NCBI RefSeq assembly: GCF_001949145.1
Contig: NW_019091571.1
Location: 145,416 to 209,415, forward strand
Origin: Acanthaster planci
Taxonomy: Eukaryota; Echinodermata; Asteroidea; Valvatida; Acanthasteridae
Length of the DNA: 64,000 bases
Direction of reading: 5' to 3'
Part shown: piece after piece, positions 63,751 to 64,000 of the stretch
How the letters are laid out: the number at the start of each line of letters is the position of its first letter
How positions within the stretch are numbered: position 1 is the stretch's first letter
Notes under the pieces: model-generated
Told to the model about the DNA's origin: nothing
Database searches by the model: none
The model's input: the letters and a program-made list of their open reading frames with translations, nothing else
Program-made: the position numbers and the translations under genes

Positions 63751-64000
63751 AAATCATCCTCTTTCATTTACCCCCACTGAACTTGAAATTCAACTTTAAT
63801 GTGAAACCTTGTAAATATAAGAAAATACCTACATAGAGTTGGCAAATTTACAAGTTTCAGCTTTCTTAATGGGAAAGGTATTCACATCTTTTGAGCAAAA
63901 GAAATCACAGATGATATCCTGAACTTCCTTCCTAAAAAAAGAAAAAGATGGTAAAATGTTTCTTGACCATATAACTTTGCTGTCCACATTCTGGAATGGG

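Overview
This is eukaryotic nuclear DNA, most likely from a marine invertebrate deuterostome (echinoderm, hemichordate or similar; the species cannot be fixed from sequence alone). The grounds are split genes with GT-AG introns, long AT-rich non-coding stretches, tRNA-derived SINEs with a CORE/MIR-like body, many MITEs, a dead Tc1 transposon, and the palindrome TACATGTA scattered throughout. Single N characters at 53956, 55421 and 57354 look like assembly joins. Most open reading frames of 60-120 codons are chance and are not listed.

The only gene identified with confidence is DTD1 (D-aminoacyl-tRNA deacylase) on the minus strand. Exon 1 is 60420-60462, exon 2 59089-59179, exon 3 58465-58567, then an exon 4/5 pair present twice (56230-56362 + 55549-55682, and 54783-54915 + 54090-54223). 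Exon 1 ends in a non-canonical GC donor. Two further exons, 53588-53748 and 52723-52924, continue in the same strand and phase and encode about 120 residues resembling a PAH/harmonin-homology helical domain, a C-terminal extension I do not know from DTD1. A possible 30-nt microexon (40800-40829) and a terminal exon with stop (27896-27994) also match in phase, which would make a gene of about 33 kb.

Head to head with DTD1 lies a probable plus-strand gene: a 5' UTR exon ending at 60796 and a first coding exon at 63010-63107 that may start a C2 domain. The interval 60463-60700 would then be a shared bidirectional promoter.

Region by region: 1-27 kb is gene-poor, with a small inverted repeat (2542-2706), a MITE (7782-7920), a broken Tc1 transposase (8890-9888), a SINE (13785-13905), a CRE/CCAAT promoter-like cluster (16367-16425), a MITE (16850-17085) and a 2.4-kb foldback element with target-site duplication (23929-26309). 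28-52 kb is probably DTD1 intron, holding a 78-bp minisatellite (35981-36240), MITEs, a CORE-like SINE and conserved-looking regulatory candidates. 52-60 kb holds most DTD1 exons plus a ~1.35-kb duplication. 60-64 kb holds the divergent promoter, a second foldback element with 9-bp duplication (61926-62690) and an L2/CR1-like LINE tail.
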